The position numbers were made by a program, and so were the translations under genes. From positions 1 to 40,000 of the forward strand of contig JAACDB010000002.1 of the NCBI GenBank assembly GCA_009937095.1: a stretch of 40,000 nucleotides of DNA, in the 5' to 3' direction. This DNA is from Verrucomicrobiota bacterium (GTDB taxonomy: Bacteria; Verrucomicrobiota; Verrucomicrobiia; Opitutales; Coraliomargaritaceae). Under the pieces are notes generated by a model that was not told where the DNA came from, did no database searches, and was given only the letters and a program-made list of their open reading frames with translations. Positions 19,735 to 28,016 of the stretch are shown one piece after another (positions within the stretch are counted from its first letter, which is position 1; every line of letters starts with the position of its first letter).

Positions 19735-21078
19735 TCAAAATAGCTTGGAAACGTAGGCCCCCTTCCAACCCGGGGGAGTTCCATCTTTCAAATACTTTCG
19801 CGAACGAGCCAGAAGAATTGAACTGGGAGTATGAGCGGTACTCAAACGCAAGGGCTCATGGGATTCCGCGACCATAAAACCATCGATCGCAGTAGCGAAG
19901 TCCCGGTTCTGATAAGCCTCCAGGGCTGGTTCGTAGGCTTCCTTACAAGCGCACGCTTTGGTGGCGTCAATACTGCCATCCCACAATTCGTACAGGGCAA
20001 GCAGCTCATAGCGGCCCTTAAAAATAACATCGTCAATCTTGCGGTACATAAGGTCAGTAAAATCCGTCTGGGCCACCTTAAAGGTTTCCCCGCTAACGAG
20101 CGTGTAAACACCGTATTCCTTGGCAATGGCTTCACATCGGGAAGCGAGATTAACGGAATCCCCGATCATGGTATAATTGAAACGCTTTTCACTTCCTAAA
20201 TTCCCAACCACTGCAAGTCCAGTATGCACTCCGATGCGGTTGTGGAGGCAGGAAACAGAGGCAGGCCATTCTCCAGAGGCCATCCATTCTTTACGAAGGG
20301 CCGCACAACGTTCCTGCATGCGAAGTGCTGCCCTACAGGCCATAGCTGCCTGATTCGGCAGGGTCACCGGCATACCAAACATCGCCATGATTCCGTCGCC
20401 AACAAATTTATCAAGGGTGGCTTTATTGTTATGCAAAACCTCCGTCATAGCGTTGAGGTAAATGCCCATAAAGGCAACGAGTCGGTCTGGCGACAATTCC
20501 TGAGCAATACCGGCAAAATTTTCGATATCCGAAAAGAGAATAGAAATACAAACTTCAGATCCTCCACTCTGCGGGTCGTGATCGCTCTCCAGTAATTCAT
20601 TCACCAGATCCGGGGAAAGATATGCACCAAAAATGCTTTGTAGGCGGCGACGTTTTTTCTCCTCTTGATTGAGCCGGAAGAGAAAAATGAGGGCGGTGGC
20701 GCTCAGAGCCGAACCGATTGGAATGAAAAGCGGAAGCGACAAGCCCATCTGTGCTTCTATTTGTGAAACCAGCAAAGCGTACAAAAATAACACGGTCCCG
20801 GTGGCTAAACCGAGCATCATACGACCGCGACGCTTCAAAATGGAAAGTCCGTAGATAGGGAGGGTAAAGAGACAGGTTAGTCCCGCAGTTCCCCAAATGC
20901 CTAATGACATTACCCGATTGGGTTCTTGGGCTAGCCGAGCGATTTCTTCATCCACAAAAGACCATGTAGCCACAACTTCATTTTTTCCTACAGCGAGGGC
21001 ATTTTGCTCCAGAATTCCCAAGACTCCACTCTTGGCTAAAAAAGCCAAGTAGCAGCGCAGGCAAAAAGCAAAGCCCAT
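19735..21078 (-). CDS. Membrane-bound class III adenylate cyclase with shortened sensor region
   Basis: The 447-residue protein has three membrane helices (about residues 57-78, 86-104 and 114-136) and a cytoplasmic class III cyclase domain. Metal ligands Asp184 and Asp228, adenine-selecting Lys224 and Asp307, and transition-state residues Asn310 and Arg314 (YTMIGDSVNLASR) are all present, so it should make cAMP from ATP. The three-helix plus LQSIFGAYLSPDLV arrangement is that of CHASE2-cyclases, but the extracytoplasmic CHASE2 domain is missing; only about 55 residues precede the first helix. A short hydrophobic frame at 21036-21098 may be the displaced N-terminus (see findings). The FecR-like gene lies upstream on the same strand. 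Confidence 0.88.
   Translation of the reverse strand: MGFAFCLRCYLAFLAKSGVLGILEQNALAVGKNEVVATWSFVDEEIARLAQEPNRVMSLGIWGTAGLTCLFTLPIYGLSILKRRGRMMLGLATGTVLFLYALLVSQIEAQMGLSLPLFIPIGSALSATALIFLFRLNQEEKKRRRLQSIFGAYLSPDLVNELLESDHDPQSGGSEVCISILFSDIENFAGIAQELSPDRLVAFMGIYLNAMTEVLHNNKATLDKFVGDGIMAMFGMPVTLPNQAAMACRAALRMQERCAALRKEWMASGEWPASVSCLHNRIGVHTGLAVVGNLGSEKRFNYTMIGDSVNLASRCEAIAKEYGVYTLVSGETFKVAQTDFTDLMYRKIDDVIFKGRYELLALYELWDGSIDATKACACKEAYEPALEAYQNRDFATAIDGFMVAESHEPLRLSTAHTPSSILLARSRKYLKDGTPPGWKGAYVSKLF
21031..21049. repeat. Perfect hairpin with A-tract in the cyclase N-terminal region
   Basis: CTTGGCT, a loop of five A, then AGCCAAG: a 7-bp perfect stem that contains a run of six A (21038-21043). 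It lies within the first codons of the called cyclase gene, exactly where a hydrophobic frame starting at 21098 ends in TAG. Confidence 0.8.
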
Positions 21079-21152
21079 AGGTAAATACTGCGCCTCATTG
21101 TTTTCAATAATTCCTAACTCACTGTCATCATGGTGACTTTTTAGCTAAGGGG

Positions 21153-22025
21153 CTACTTTTTAATGGCACGAATGGGCAAAGTCGGTTTGGCTCGCGGAGC
21201 AAGCCTGATGATGATGGGGCGGCGTAATTCCAGACTGCTTGGCTCTATATTTCCAGCTCCGTCTGAAACTCCCTCAATACTACCAAGCAATGGCATGAAG
21301 GGCTTAAAACGCTCAAGGTCATAGTCTGCTAGCGGCAAGGACTCTAGCTTTTCATCATGTAGTCTGAAGCTAGCTTGCCCGCCGTAAGAGAGCTGCGAGA
21401 AGCTTAGCGAGAGCGAGTCGATCTTGCTGTATCCGCTCAAACGCTGCTCAGTAAAGAGTTCATACATGGAGCCACCCCGATCCATAAAACGGGCGTTGCC
21501 CTGACTGCACTCGATTTCCAAATTGTAACGCTTTCTTTTCTTGTTTTCAGTAATCACGATCAGCATTTTACTGTTCTCATCCATCATCATTCGACCAAAA
21601 GCAGTCTCTACAACGACTTTTGCCTTTGATCCGAACCGGGTAGAATCAATGAGTAGTTTGCCATTTTTCATCTCGAGAATTACCCGACTTTCCCCTCCGG
21701 ATAAATCACCCTCAATGGCTTCCTTTAGAGTCTGCTCAAAACGCTCGATACTAAAGCTACCCGGGCCCTTAAAGGCTAGAATCATTCCGTTGGAAGCCAG
21801 AAAATAACCGGAGGATCCCTCAGTTGCGGTAACCTCTGCCATTCCACTCTTGATCTCGCCTGGCATGATGACGGCTTCATTCGCTTCTTCGAGATAATCG
21901 TAAACATGAAAGTCTCCGACCCGCTCCAAAACGACAAACGCTCCTTGCTGCAGCGATTCTGCGGGGAGGGTTGCCAGCAACATACAGTTAAAAGCCAGCA
22001 AAATAGGTTGAATTGAAAAACGCAT
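21153..22025 (-). CDS. FecR-like secreted protein
   Basis: A 290-residue exported protein with an N-terminal signal peptide (hydrophobic residues about 6-20, LLAFNCMLLATLPAES). The middle, around residues 50-100, reads like a FecR-type beta domain (IMPGEIKSGMAEVTATEGSS, GMILAFKGPGSFSIERF), and the rest is beta-rich and charged with no known motif. FecR-like proteins often sit next to CHASE2 adenylate cyclases, which matches the neighbour. Its start overlaps the stop of the O-antigen-ligase-like gene (TAATG), so the two are coupled. The FecR assignment rests on pattern similarity only. Confidence 0.68.
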   Translation of the reverse strand: MRFSIQPILLAFNCMLLATLPAESLQQGAFVVLERVGDFHVYDYLEEANEAVIMPGEIKSGMAEVTATEGSSGYFLASNGMILAFKGPGSFSIERFEQTLKEAIEGDLSGGESRVILEMKNGKLLIDSTRFGSKAKVVVETAFGRMMMDENSKMLIVITENKKRKRYNLEIECSQGNARFMDRGGSMYELFTEQRLSGYSKIDSLSLSFSQLSYGGQASFRLHDEKLESLPLADYDLERFKPFMPLLGSIEGVSDGAGNIEPSSLELRRPIIIRLAPRAKPTLPIRAIKK

Positions 22026-23992
22026 TATTTAATTAACAGTTTCTGTTTCAAACGATAGGCGGCCTTATTGGCAGGATTGATATCGAGCGCCAAATTAACC
22101 GCATCAATAGCAGCATCATATCGGTTCGGCATCTGCGCAAGGAAGGCGGCATAGTAATAATTAACATTACTATTATAGGGAGCCCGCACTAGCGCTTCTC
22201 GAAAGGCCGCTTCCGCCTTTACGCTATTACCCCGCATAGACTCTGCCAGAGCAAGATACGCCCATCCGCGCCAATTGCTCACATTCAAATCAATCACATT
22301 TTGGGCATAGCCTGCTACTGCCTCACCAATTTCAAGATACTCAGACGGCTTTAGATCATATTTTTGTAATTGCGTGAGACATGACCCCAGCAAGGCATCG
22401 TCATTTAAGGGATAAAGTGCCAAAGCCTTGTTAAAATCCTCAGCTAGCGAATCATATAATTCCATTTTTAACGCGCTCTTTCTATCCAAGCGTAGATTTT
22501 GGTCGAGCACCTGCCAAGCATCCAGCGTCATTCCGGCTGATTTCATTTTGGGACTAAAAAAGAAAACCATAAATAAGGAACCCATACATGCGGTGACTAA
22601 ACAAACCGCTTTTGTGAAGGTATTGTTATTGATCTCAATGAATGATCCCCGGGTGGACTTTACCATTATCGCAAAAAAGATAGCATTGTAGAGCAGTAAT
22701 AGCGGGGTTGCCCAAACCCTTCCCAGAATAAAACATTCAAAGCAGGCAAAGATTGCGCCGAGTGCGATTGAGAGGTAGAAGCGTTGCATCGGCATCACTT
22801 TCTTTTTCACAAATTGTAGTCGTACGCGACTGGGTTCATTAGTCCAGCGCTCAAAAGCCCGACTCACGTATATGAAAGCGGGTACCATCAATAAAATAAG
22901 CCCGACCAAACCGTACTCCGTTATGAGCAAAAGGAGGTCGCTGGATGGTGATAGAGGAGCGCTGTATAAACCATAAGCACTGGCCTGTTCGTAGGCCTGA
23001 GTGAAACTGCCCGCTCCGGAACCGAAGATGGGATGGTTCAAAATAATCCCAATAGTCTGTTCCCAAATAGCCAAACGTGCACCCTCGCCGGTAACCGAAG
23101 CAGCCCTGCTCAGAGTTTCCCCAATATTATTATAGCTAATTATCAGGAAAGCCATTATCAGAATGGCGCCAGTAATCACTAGCAGAGAAACAATCCAGCG
23201 GCTTTTTCTCGTTTCATAGCAAAAGATTACTGCGGTCGCGCATCCCACCAGAGCCACCAACAAAGTCCACAAGGTCTGACTCAAGACCAGACCGATAAAC
23301 AAAGCTACCAGGACGTAGAAACCAAGAATACGAAGAATAACAGGTAATCGCGGAACTGCGGTCACAACAAAAGCCCAAGGCAGAACCATCAAAATCAACA
23401 TTCCAAAACTTTCAGGATCCGCAAAAATACCCGTGGCGCGACCGACGACATCAGGGTGTAAGGCCATCTGCGCATCCTGCAAAAAAGACAGCGCAAAAAA
23501 CGGTTTCTGAAAGAATTGATAATAGGAAATAATCAAAGCGGCAATCACCGGAAATGTACCGCAAACCAGAAGTGACGAAAACTGCACCCGTTTTTTTAGA
23601 TTATTTGTGGCGACCCAAAAAAAGATGAAGGCCTCCAGCGCAAAAATGAACTCCTGCCAACCATTCAATGGCTTGGGTGTAATAAAAACGACGCTAACAA
23701 GTGCCCACACAAAAAATGGCACTAACAGGAAAGGCGCTGCACTGAGCCGAATCATCGATTTATCAGCGTACACCAAGTAGAGACCATGAAAGATCAATAA
23801 GAGTGCAAACAAAGGGAGATAATAGACCTGCGCTTCCACATGGCAACCTCCCAGACTGAGCCCCATTACAAGGAGAATGACGCACAAGAGCCCCGTTACC
23901 ATCCAATCGAAAAGGTTACCGAGGGTTAATTCCCCAAAAAAGGTCAGCTCCAGGGGTTTGTTTTGGTCAGGCGAAGTTTTACTGAAACTCAT
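22025..23992 (-). CDS. O-antigen ligase/polymerase-like membrane protein with C-terminal TPRs
   Basis: A 655-residue protein with about a dozen membrane helices. The Wzy_C/O-antigen ligase signature lies near residues 308-332 (RLAIWEQTIGIILNHPIFGSGAGSF split), with the large periplasmic loop expected there. After the last helix (about residue 490) come tetratricopeptide-like repeats (ALYPLNDDALLGSCLTQL, WRGWAYLALAESMRG, APYNSNVNYYYAAFLAQ, DINPANKAAYRLKQ). Members polymerise or ligate surface polysaccharide at the periplasmic face. It begins the three-gene minus-strand operon with the FecR-like and cyclase genes. Confidence 0.87.
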   Translation of the reverse strand: MSFSKTSPDQNKPLELTFFGELTLGNLFDWMVTGLLCVILLVMGLSLGGCHVEAQVYYLPLFALLLIFHGLYLVYADKSMIRLSAAPFLLVPFFVWALVSVVFITPKPLNGWQEFIFALEAFIFFWVATNNLKKRVQFSSLLVCGTFPVIAALIISYYQFFQKPFFALSFLQDAQMALHPDVVGRATGIFADPESFGMLILMVLPWAFVVTAVPRLPVILRILGFYVLVALFIGLVLSQTLWTLLVALVGCATAVIFCYETRKSRWIVSLLVITGAILIMAFLIISYNNIGETLSRAASVTGEGARLAIWEQTIGIILNHPIFGSGAGSFTQAYEQASAYGLYSAPLSPSSDLLLLITEYGLVGLILLMVPAFIYVSRAFERWTNEPSRVRLQFVKKKVMPMQRFYLSIALGAIFACFECFILGRVWATPLLLLYNAIFFAIMVKSTRGSFIEINNNTFTKAVCLVTACMGSLFMVFFFSPKMKSAGMTLDAWQVLDQNLRLDRKSALKMELYDSLAEDFNKALALYPLNDDALLGSCLTQLQKYDLKPSEYLEIGEAVAGYAQNVIDLNVSNWRGWAYLALAESMRGNSVKAEAAFREALVRAPYNSNVNYYYAAFLAQMPNRYDAAIDAVNLALDINPANKAAYRLKQKLLIK

Positions 23993-24131
23993 GTCGAGTG
24001 TTAAATTCGAAATGCAAAACTGCTAAAATGACAACCTAAATAAAAAAACCTACACTTTAAATACCGCGACGGATTTCGTCCTAACTTGCATTTGACTCGG
24101 AGACATAAAATCACAACTATCATCATCGTCT

Positions 24132-24824
24132 ATGAAGCAAATTATCTTAATTGCTGTAGCGGTGTGCTTACTGGTCGTGCTGAGCTTGCGCTTATATTTC
24201 ACTTTTGTTCCACCGCCTGAACCAAGCCTCACCGAACCACTGGCAGAAATATTACCTGAGGCACTTTCTGGCTGGCAGATCGAAGAGCATGATATGGCTG
24301 ATTCCCCGGAAGCCAGTGCCCGCATCAGCGATTTTCTAAACTTTGACGATGCTATTTTTCGCAGTTACCGCCGCGGCGATACCACCGTTGGCGTTTATGT
24401 CGCTTACTGGAAGCCCGGCAAAGCCTCGTACCGCTGGGCGGGAGCACACACTCCCGACACCTGTTGGGTTGTCAACGGCTGGAAACGACTGGATCGAAAA
24501 TACAGTATCCCCTTCAAGCACCAGGATCAGGAATTCGAGCCTGCAGAGTTTGGAATCTACGAAAAAAATGGCAATGCGCAACAAGTGCACTTCTGGCATC
24601 TGGTCGGCGGCCAGGCCCATGCTTACAAACAGACAAAAGTTCCCAATATCTTCGGAGCCTTACTCGATATAAAAAAATATGGATTGAATCTTCGTCAGGA
24701 ACAAATTTTTGTCCGACTTTCCACCAATGAAAATATAAATACCCTAAGGCAAAAGGCTGGATTTGATGACATCCTGAATGCCCTTTTAAGCATTGGGATG
24801 GAAAAAAAAGAGTTTGCAAGGTAG
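24132..24824 (+). CDS. EpsI-family (exosortase-associated) protein
   Basis: A 230-residue protein anchored by an N-terminal helix (residues 3-24). The body matches the EpsI domain pattern: a GWQIEE-type start, VGVYVAYWKPG near residue 90, and HTPDTCWVVNGWKR with the conserved His and Cys near residues 109-115, followed by VHFWHLVGG. EpsI domains are usually fused to, or encoded next to, exosortases, the membrane proteases that process PEP-CTERM-like proteins during exopolysaccharide production. No exosortase gene lies in the window, so the partner must be elsewhere. It is divergent from the O-antigen-ligase-like gene (139 bp between) and convergent with the acyltransferase. Confidence 0.8.
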   Translation: MKQIILIAVAVCLLVVLSLRLYFTFVPPPEPSLTEPLAEILPEALSGWQIEEHDMADSPEASARISDFLNFDDAIFRSYRRGDTTVGVYVAYWKPGKASYRWAGAHTPDTCWVVNGWKRLDRKYSIPFKHQDQEFEPAEFGIYEKNGNAQQVHFWHLVGGQAHAYKQTKVPNIFGALLDIKKYGLNLRQEQIFVRLSTNENINTLRQKAGFDDILNALLSIGMEKKEFAR

Positions 24825-24829
24825 CCGCT

Positions 24830-25462
24830 TCAGGCAAAAACCCGGGCAGGATTCCCGAATACTTTTTGCCCGTCACCGACACTGCGAATAACAACTGCAC
24901 CTGCGCCCACCGTTGCTTCGCAACCCACCGTTTTACCCGGTATGATTCGCGCACCGGATCCCAGAAAAGAAGCGTCGCCTACCTCGGTGAATCCCGTTAG
25001 ATCGCAATTCGCACTCACCGTCACCCAAGCCCCAATGCAAGCATCATGACCAACAGTCGTATGACAATTAATCAGGGTCATTGCTCCAACTTTGATATCG
25101 CAAGTAAGGGTAACACGCGGACACAACACGACCCCCTGCCCTAGCTGTACATTCGGCCCCACAATCACCGAGGGATGTATCAATGAAATGAAATCGGCAC
25201 CTCGTCCCAAAAGTGGTGCACAAGCACGGCGTTTTTCCGCGACGGAACCAATCCCACATACATACAAATCGTTGGCTTCAGGCTGGCACTTACTTACCGA
25301 ACCCACCAGCCCCACTGGGTAATTCATTCCGGACAAAGCGTCCGGGTTGTCATCTAAAAAACCACGGACCGTCCAATCCCTGCCGCATTCCGGCAAATCC
25401 TGCAACCAGCCATAAACCTCACGGCCAAAACCACCTGCACCTACAATATAAAGATTTTTCAT
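24830..25462 (-). CDS. PglD/NeuD-like sugar-nucleotide acyltransferase
   Basis: A 210-residue protein: N-terminal Rossmann-type domain (IVGAGGFGREV at residues 6-16) and a C-terminal left-handed beta-helix of hexapeptide repeats (residues about 95-205). The catalytic base is His139 in TTVGHD. PglD and NeuD relatives acetylate amino groups on UDP-linked sugars or O-acetylate sialic acid. ATG 25462 sits two bases after the ACP stop. Linkage to ACP, KAS III, a reductase and an acyl ligase suggests an acyl donor carried on ACP, not acetyl-CoA. Confidence 0.87.
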   Translation of the reverse strand: MKNLYIVGAGGFGREVYGWLQDLPECGRDWTVRGFLDDNPDALSGMNYPVGLVGSVSKCQPEANDLYVCGIGSVAEKRRACAPLLGRGADFISLIHPSVIVGPNVQLGQGVVLCPRVTLTCDIKVGAMTLINCHTTVGHDACIGAWVTVSANCDLTGFTEVGDASFLGSGARIIPGKTVGCEATVGAGAVVIRSVGDGQKVFGNPARVFA

Positions 25463-25464
25463 AG

Positions 25465-25710
25465 TCAATTGCCTCGTGCCCGTCGGATTGCCTGCACCCG
25501 TTCATATAGCGCTGCAAGCGTTACACACTCAAGGAAATCATCTTTTTTCAACAAGACCCCAAACTCCATATCGACCGCATCCACAAGCGTCAAAACCGCC
25601 AGTGAGTCCCAAGCTTTGAGGTCTTTAAAAACCGTACCTCCACTCAGCGACTCCTCCGGCAAGGTTTCCAAAGATTCGCTAACAATAGTAATCAGTTTCT
25701 CAAGGCTCAT
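25465..25710 (-). CDS. Acyl carrier protein
   Basis: An 81-residue carrier protein. Ser36 in AWDSLAVLTLVD is the predicted phosphopantetheine site; the tryptophan before DSL is common in carriers for modification pathways. It lies 43 bp after the KAS III gene and 2 bp before the PglD-like gene, all on the minus strand. It is one of two ACPs in this divergent cluster, and their sequences are clearly different. Confidence 0.88.
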   Translation of the reverse strand: MSLEKLITIVSESLETLPEESLSGGTVFKDLKAWDSLAVLTLVDAVDMEFGVLLKKDDFLECVTLAALYERVQAIRRARGN

Positions 25711-25753
25711 GGATTAATTGCATCATTGTAAGAATTAGCTGCGGGACAAGTAT

Positions 25754-26836
25754 CTATTGTTCCGATTTCAATTTGATCAAATCACAGACCTTCAAATCCG
25801 TGAATTCCAGAACCGCGCTCCCCCATGAGAGCCCGACTCCAAAACCGGAAAGCAGGAGCCGTTTCGTCTCGTTTGCACCGAGCGCATCTGCCAATTCACC
25901 ACACATTGCACAGGGAATGGACGCACTGCTTTGGTTGCCGTATTGCTCAACCGTTTGCATGGGCACTTTTTCCGGATCGAGTTTCAGCCGTTTCGTTATA
26001 TTGCCCAAAATATAGCGGTTGGCTTGGTGGAAAACAAAGAAATCAATGTCCTTTTTCTCCACATCCACGTACGCAAGTAATTCCTCTACGCTCTGAGGCT
26101 CAACCGAAATGGAAAAGTTAAAAATCTCGGCTCCATCCATATACAGATTATCCAAACTCCTTACATTTCCATCTGCATCAACAGATTCAACTGCCGTTGC
26201 CTCACTGCTCGGTTGCCGCATACCGCCCGCCGGCACCATTAATTTCTCATATCCCGTCCCATCGGTCTCCAGGCTGAACCAAGCCGGGCTCTTGCTTTCA
26301 GTACTTTCAATCAAGGTGGCACTGCCCCCGTCGCCAAACAAAGGGGCAACCGAGCGGTCTTTTGGGTGCACCAGGCGGCTAAGGGTATCGCCCGCCAAAA
26401 GCAAAACCCGCCCGCAACCGCCCGCGCTCACCATCAGGTGCGCCAACCACAAACCATAAACATAACCCGAGCACCCTAGATTCACATCCAACGCCGCAGT
26501 ATTTTTGGGAAGATTTAAGCGCCCATGCAAAACGGCTGCATTACAGGGCTGCAAATAGTCCGGCGTCTGAGTTACAAAAATTAAGGCATCGACTGAATCC
26601 GCGTTCAGTCCCGCCGCACTCAACAGATGCGTCGCCGCCGCGCTGCATAGGTCCAGCGCGGTTGTGCCCTCGGCAACAACCCGGCGCTTGTCTAAACCAA
26701 TCGTCTTTTTCAAACGCTCAATCTGCTTTGTATTGCCGCCAAAGAGTTCAACGCAATCATCGATACTTTTTTCAAGCGTAGGAACACAAGTGACCACGCC
26801 CCCCACCCTAACATTTTGGAAAGTACTCTTTGCCAT
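25754..26836 (-). CDS. 3-oxoacyl-ACP synthase III (FabH-like)
   Basis: A 360-residue condensing enzyme of the KAS III type, which joins an acyl-CoA starter to malonyl-ACP. The Cys122-His270-Asn301 triad is complete: [18 protein letters not shown] and [10 protein letters not shown]. The larger size and the inserts relative to housekeeping FabH (about 320) fit accessory-pathway members. ATG 26836 begins [19 protein letters not shown] and was chosen over an in-frame start 16 codons earlier. CATATA lies 6 bp before it and could be the -10 of a leaderless transcript. It is first in the minus-strand arm of the acyl cluster. Confidence 0.9.
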   Translation of the reverse strand: MAKSTFQNVRVGGVVTCVPTLEKSIDDCVELFGGNTKQIERLKKTIGLDKRRVVAEGTTALDLCSAAATHLLSAAGLNADSVDALIFVTQTPDYLQPCNAAVLHGRLNLPKNTAALDVNLGCSGYVYGLWLAHLMVSAGGCGRVLLLAGDTLSRLVHPKDRSVAPLFGDGGSATLIESTESKSPAWFSLETDGTGYEKLMVPAGGMRQPSSEATAVESVDADGNVRSLDNLYMDGAEIFNFSISVEPQSVEELLAYVDVEKKDIDFFVFHQANRYILGNITKRLKLDPEKVPMQTVEQYGNQSSASIPCAMCGELADALGANETKRLLLSGFGVGLSWGSAVLEFTDLKVCDLIKLKSEQ

Positions 26837-27006
26837 GTCTCTTATATGCCGCCAGCGAGCGCTCAGGGGAAGCTCATTCTTCAAGACCTGCCTCCAGTAG
26901 GCCTGACTTCTTCCTGCTTGCCCGACCCACCGTTTGCCGTTTTATTCCTTCGCATACTCAATGGAAAACGCATCCGCAAGTTATTGCACCGCAACCCGCA
27001 AGAAAT

Positions 27007-27315
27007 ATGCAACCCGACAGAAACGCCATCGCTACAATTGTCTTGAACACCCTTCACGAAATGGGTGAAGACCTCGATCGGCCAGAGCTTGCATCCGCCG
27101 ACGAAAGCACCCGCCTCTTTGGCGCACGTAGTCCCCTCGATAGTATGAACCTCGTCAATTTTATCGCCGATGTGGAAGAACGCCTTTCGGACGACTTCAG
27201 GATCGATATCACGCTTGCCAATCAAAGCGCCATGAGCCGAACACATTCACCTTTTCGACGCGCCTCCAGTTGTATTGATTACATCATGGAATGCATCACC
27301 GAGCACAAAACATGA
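27007..27315 (+). CDS. Acyl carrier protein-like protein
   Basis: A 102-residue carrier protein with Ser46 in SPLDSMNLVNFIADVEE as the predicted phosphopantetheine site. It is longer than a standard ACP because of the loop near residues 70-88 (SAMSRTHSPFRRASS). The start was placed at ATG 27007; the open frame continues upstream but looks non-coding there. The stop overlaps the SDR start as ATGA. It heads the plus-strand arm (ACP, reductase, acyl-AMP ligase), so the ligase may load this carrier. Confidence 0.83.
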   Translation: MQPDRNAIATIVLNTLHEMGEDLDRPELASADESTRLFGARSPLDSMNLVNFIADVEERLSDDFRIDITLANQSAMSRTHSPFRRASSCIDYIMECITEHKT

Positions 27316-28010
27316 GTCCTGTAGCCCTTATAACCGGAACCCGAAAAGGCATTGGTCGCGCACTTGCCGAGCATTTGCTGGCTCAAGGCTGGCAGGTTGC
27401 TGGCTGCAGTCGCCGTGCAGCTGATATCGAGTCAGAAAACTACCGACACTTTACTCTGGATATATCTGACGAGACCGCCGTCATCCAAATGGTTCGGCAA
27501 ATCAAGCGCGAACTCGGCCCGGTCTACGCACTGGTCAACAACGCTGGAACCGCCGCCATGAACCACCTGTTGTCAACGCCAGTTGAGACCTGCCGCTCCA
27601 TCTTTGAGACCAACCTGACCGGCAGCTTTCTTTGCCTGCGCGAGTGCGCCAAACAAATGAGCCGCCAAAAGAAAGGTCGCATCATTAATCTGTCCAGTGT
27701 TGCCAGCCCCCTTAACCTGGAAGGCGAAGCTATTTACGCCGCCAGCAAGGCCGCCATTGAATCCCTAACCCGCACCGCTGCCAAGGAACTCGGGCCACAC
27801 GGTATTACCGTAAACGCAATTGGGCCAACACCCGTCGATACTGATTTAATTCGAACCGTGCCCAAGGAAGCGATTACTGCCTTAATTGAACGCCAAGCCA
27901 TCCAGCGCCTGGGAACCACCGCGGATATAATTAACTGTGTTGATTTTTTCCTGCGGGAAGAAAGTAGCTTCATTTCCGGCCAAACCCTTTACCTTGGCGG
28001 CATTGCTTAA
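27312..28010 (+). CDS. 3-oxoacyl-ACP reductase, FabG-like SDR
   Basis: A 232-residue short-chain dehydrogenase. The cofactor motif TGTRKGIG is at residues 8-15, NNAG near 77-80, Asn101, and the catalytic Ser129-Tyr142-Lys146 (NLSSVAS, YAASK). Basic residues just after the glycine motif favour NADPH. In this setting it would reduce a 3-ketoacyl-ACP to the 3-hydroxyacyl-ACP. ATG 27312 overlaps the ACP stop (ATGA), and the acyl ligase follows six bases after the stop. Confidence 0.9.
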   Translation: MSPVALITGTRKGIGRALAEHLLAQGWQVAGCSRRAADIESENYRHFTLDISDETAVIQMVRQIKRELGPVYALVNNAGTAAMNHLLSTPVETCRSIFETNLTGSFLCLRECAKQMSRQKKGRIINLSSVASPLNLEGEAIYAASKAAIESLTRTAAKELGPHGITVNAIGPTPVDTDLIRTVPKEAITALIERQAIQRLGTTADIINCVDFFLREESSFISGQTLYLGGIA

Positions 28011-28016
28011 TCAGCC

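Noticed and set aside
21031-21049. Programmed -1 frameshift signal at T TTT TTA in the cyclase gene
   Set aside because: The slippery heptamer is in the wrong frame to carry ribosomes from the upstream hydrophobic frame into the cyclase frame. A simple homopolymer indel explains it better.
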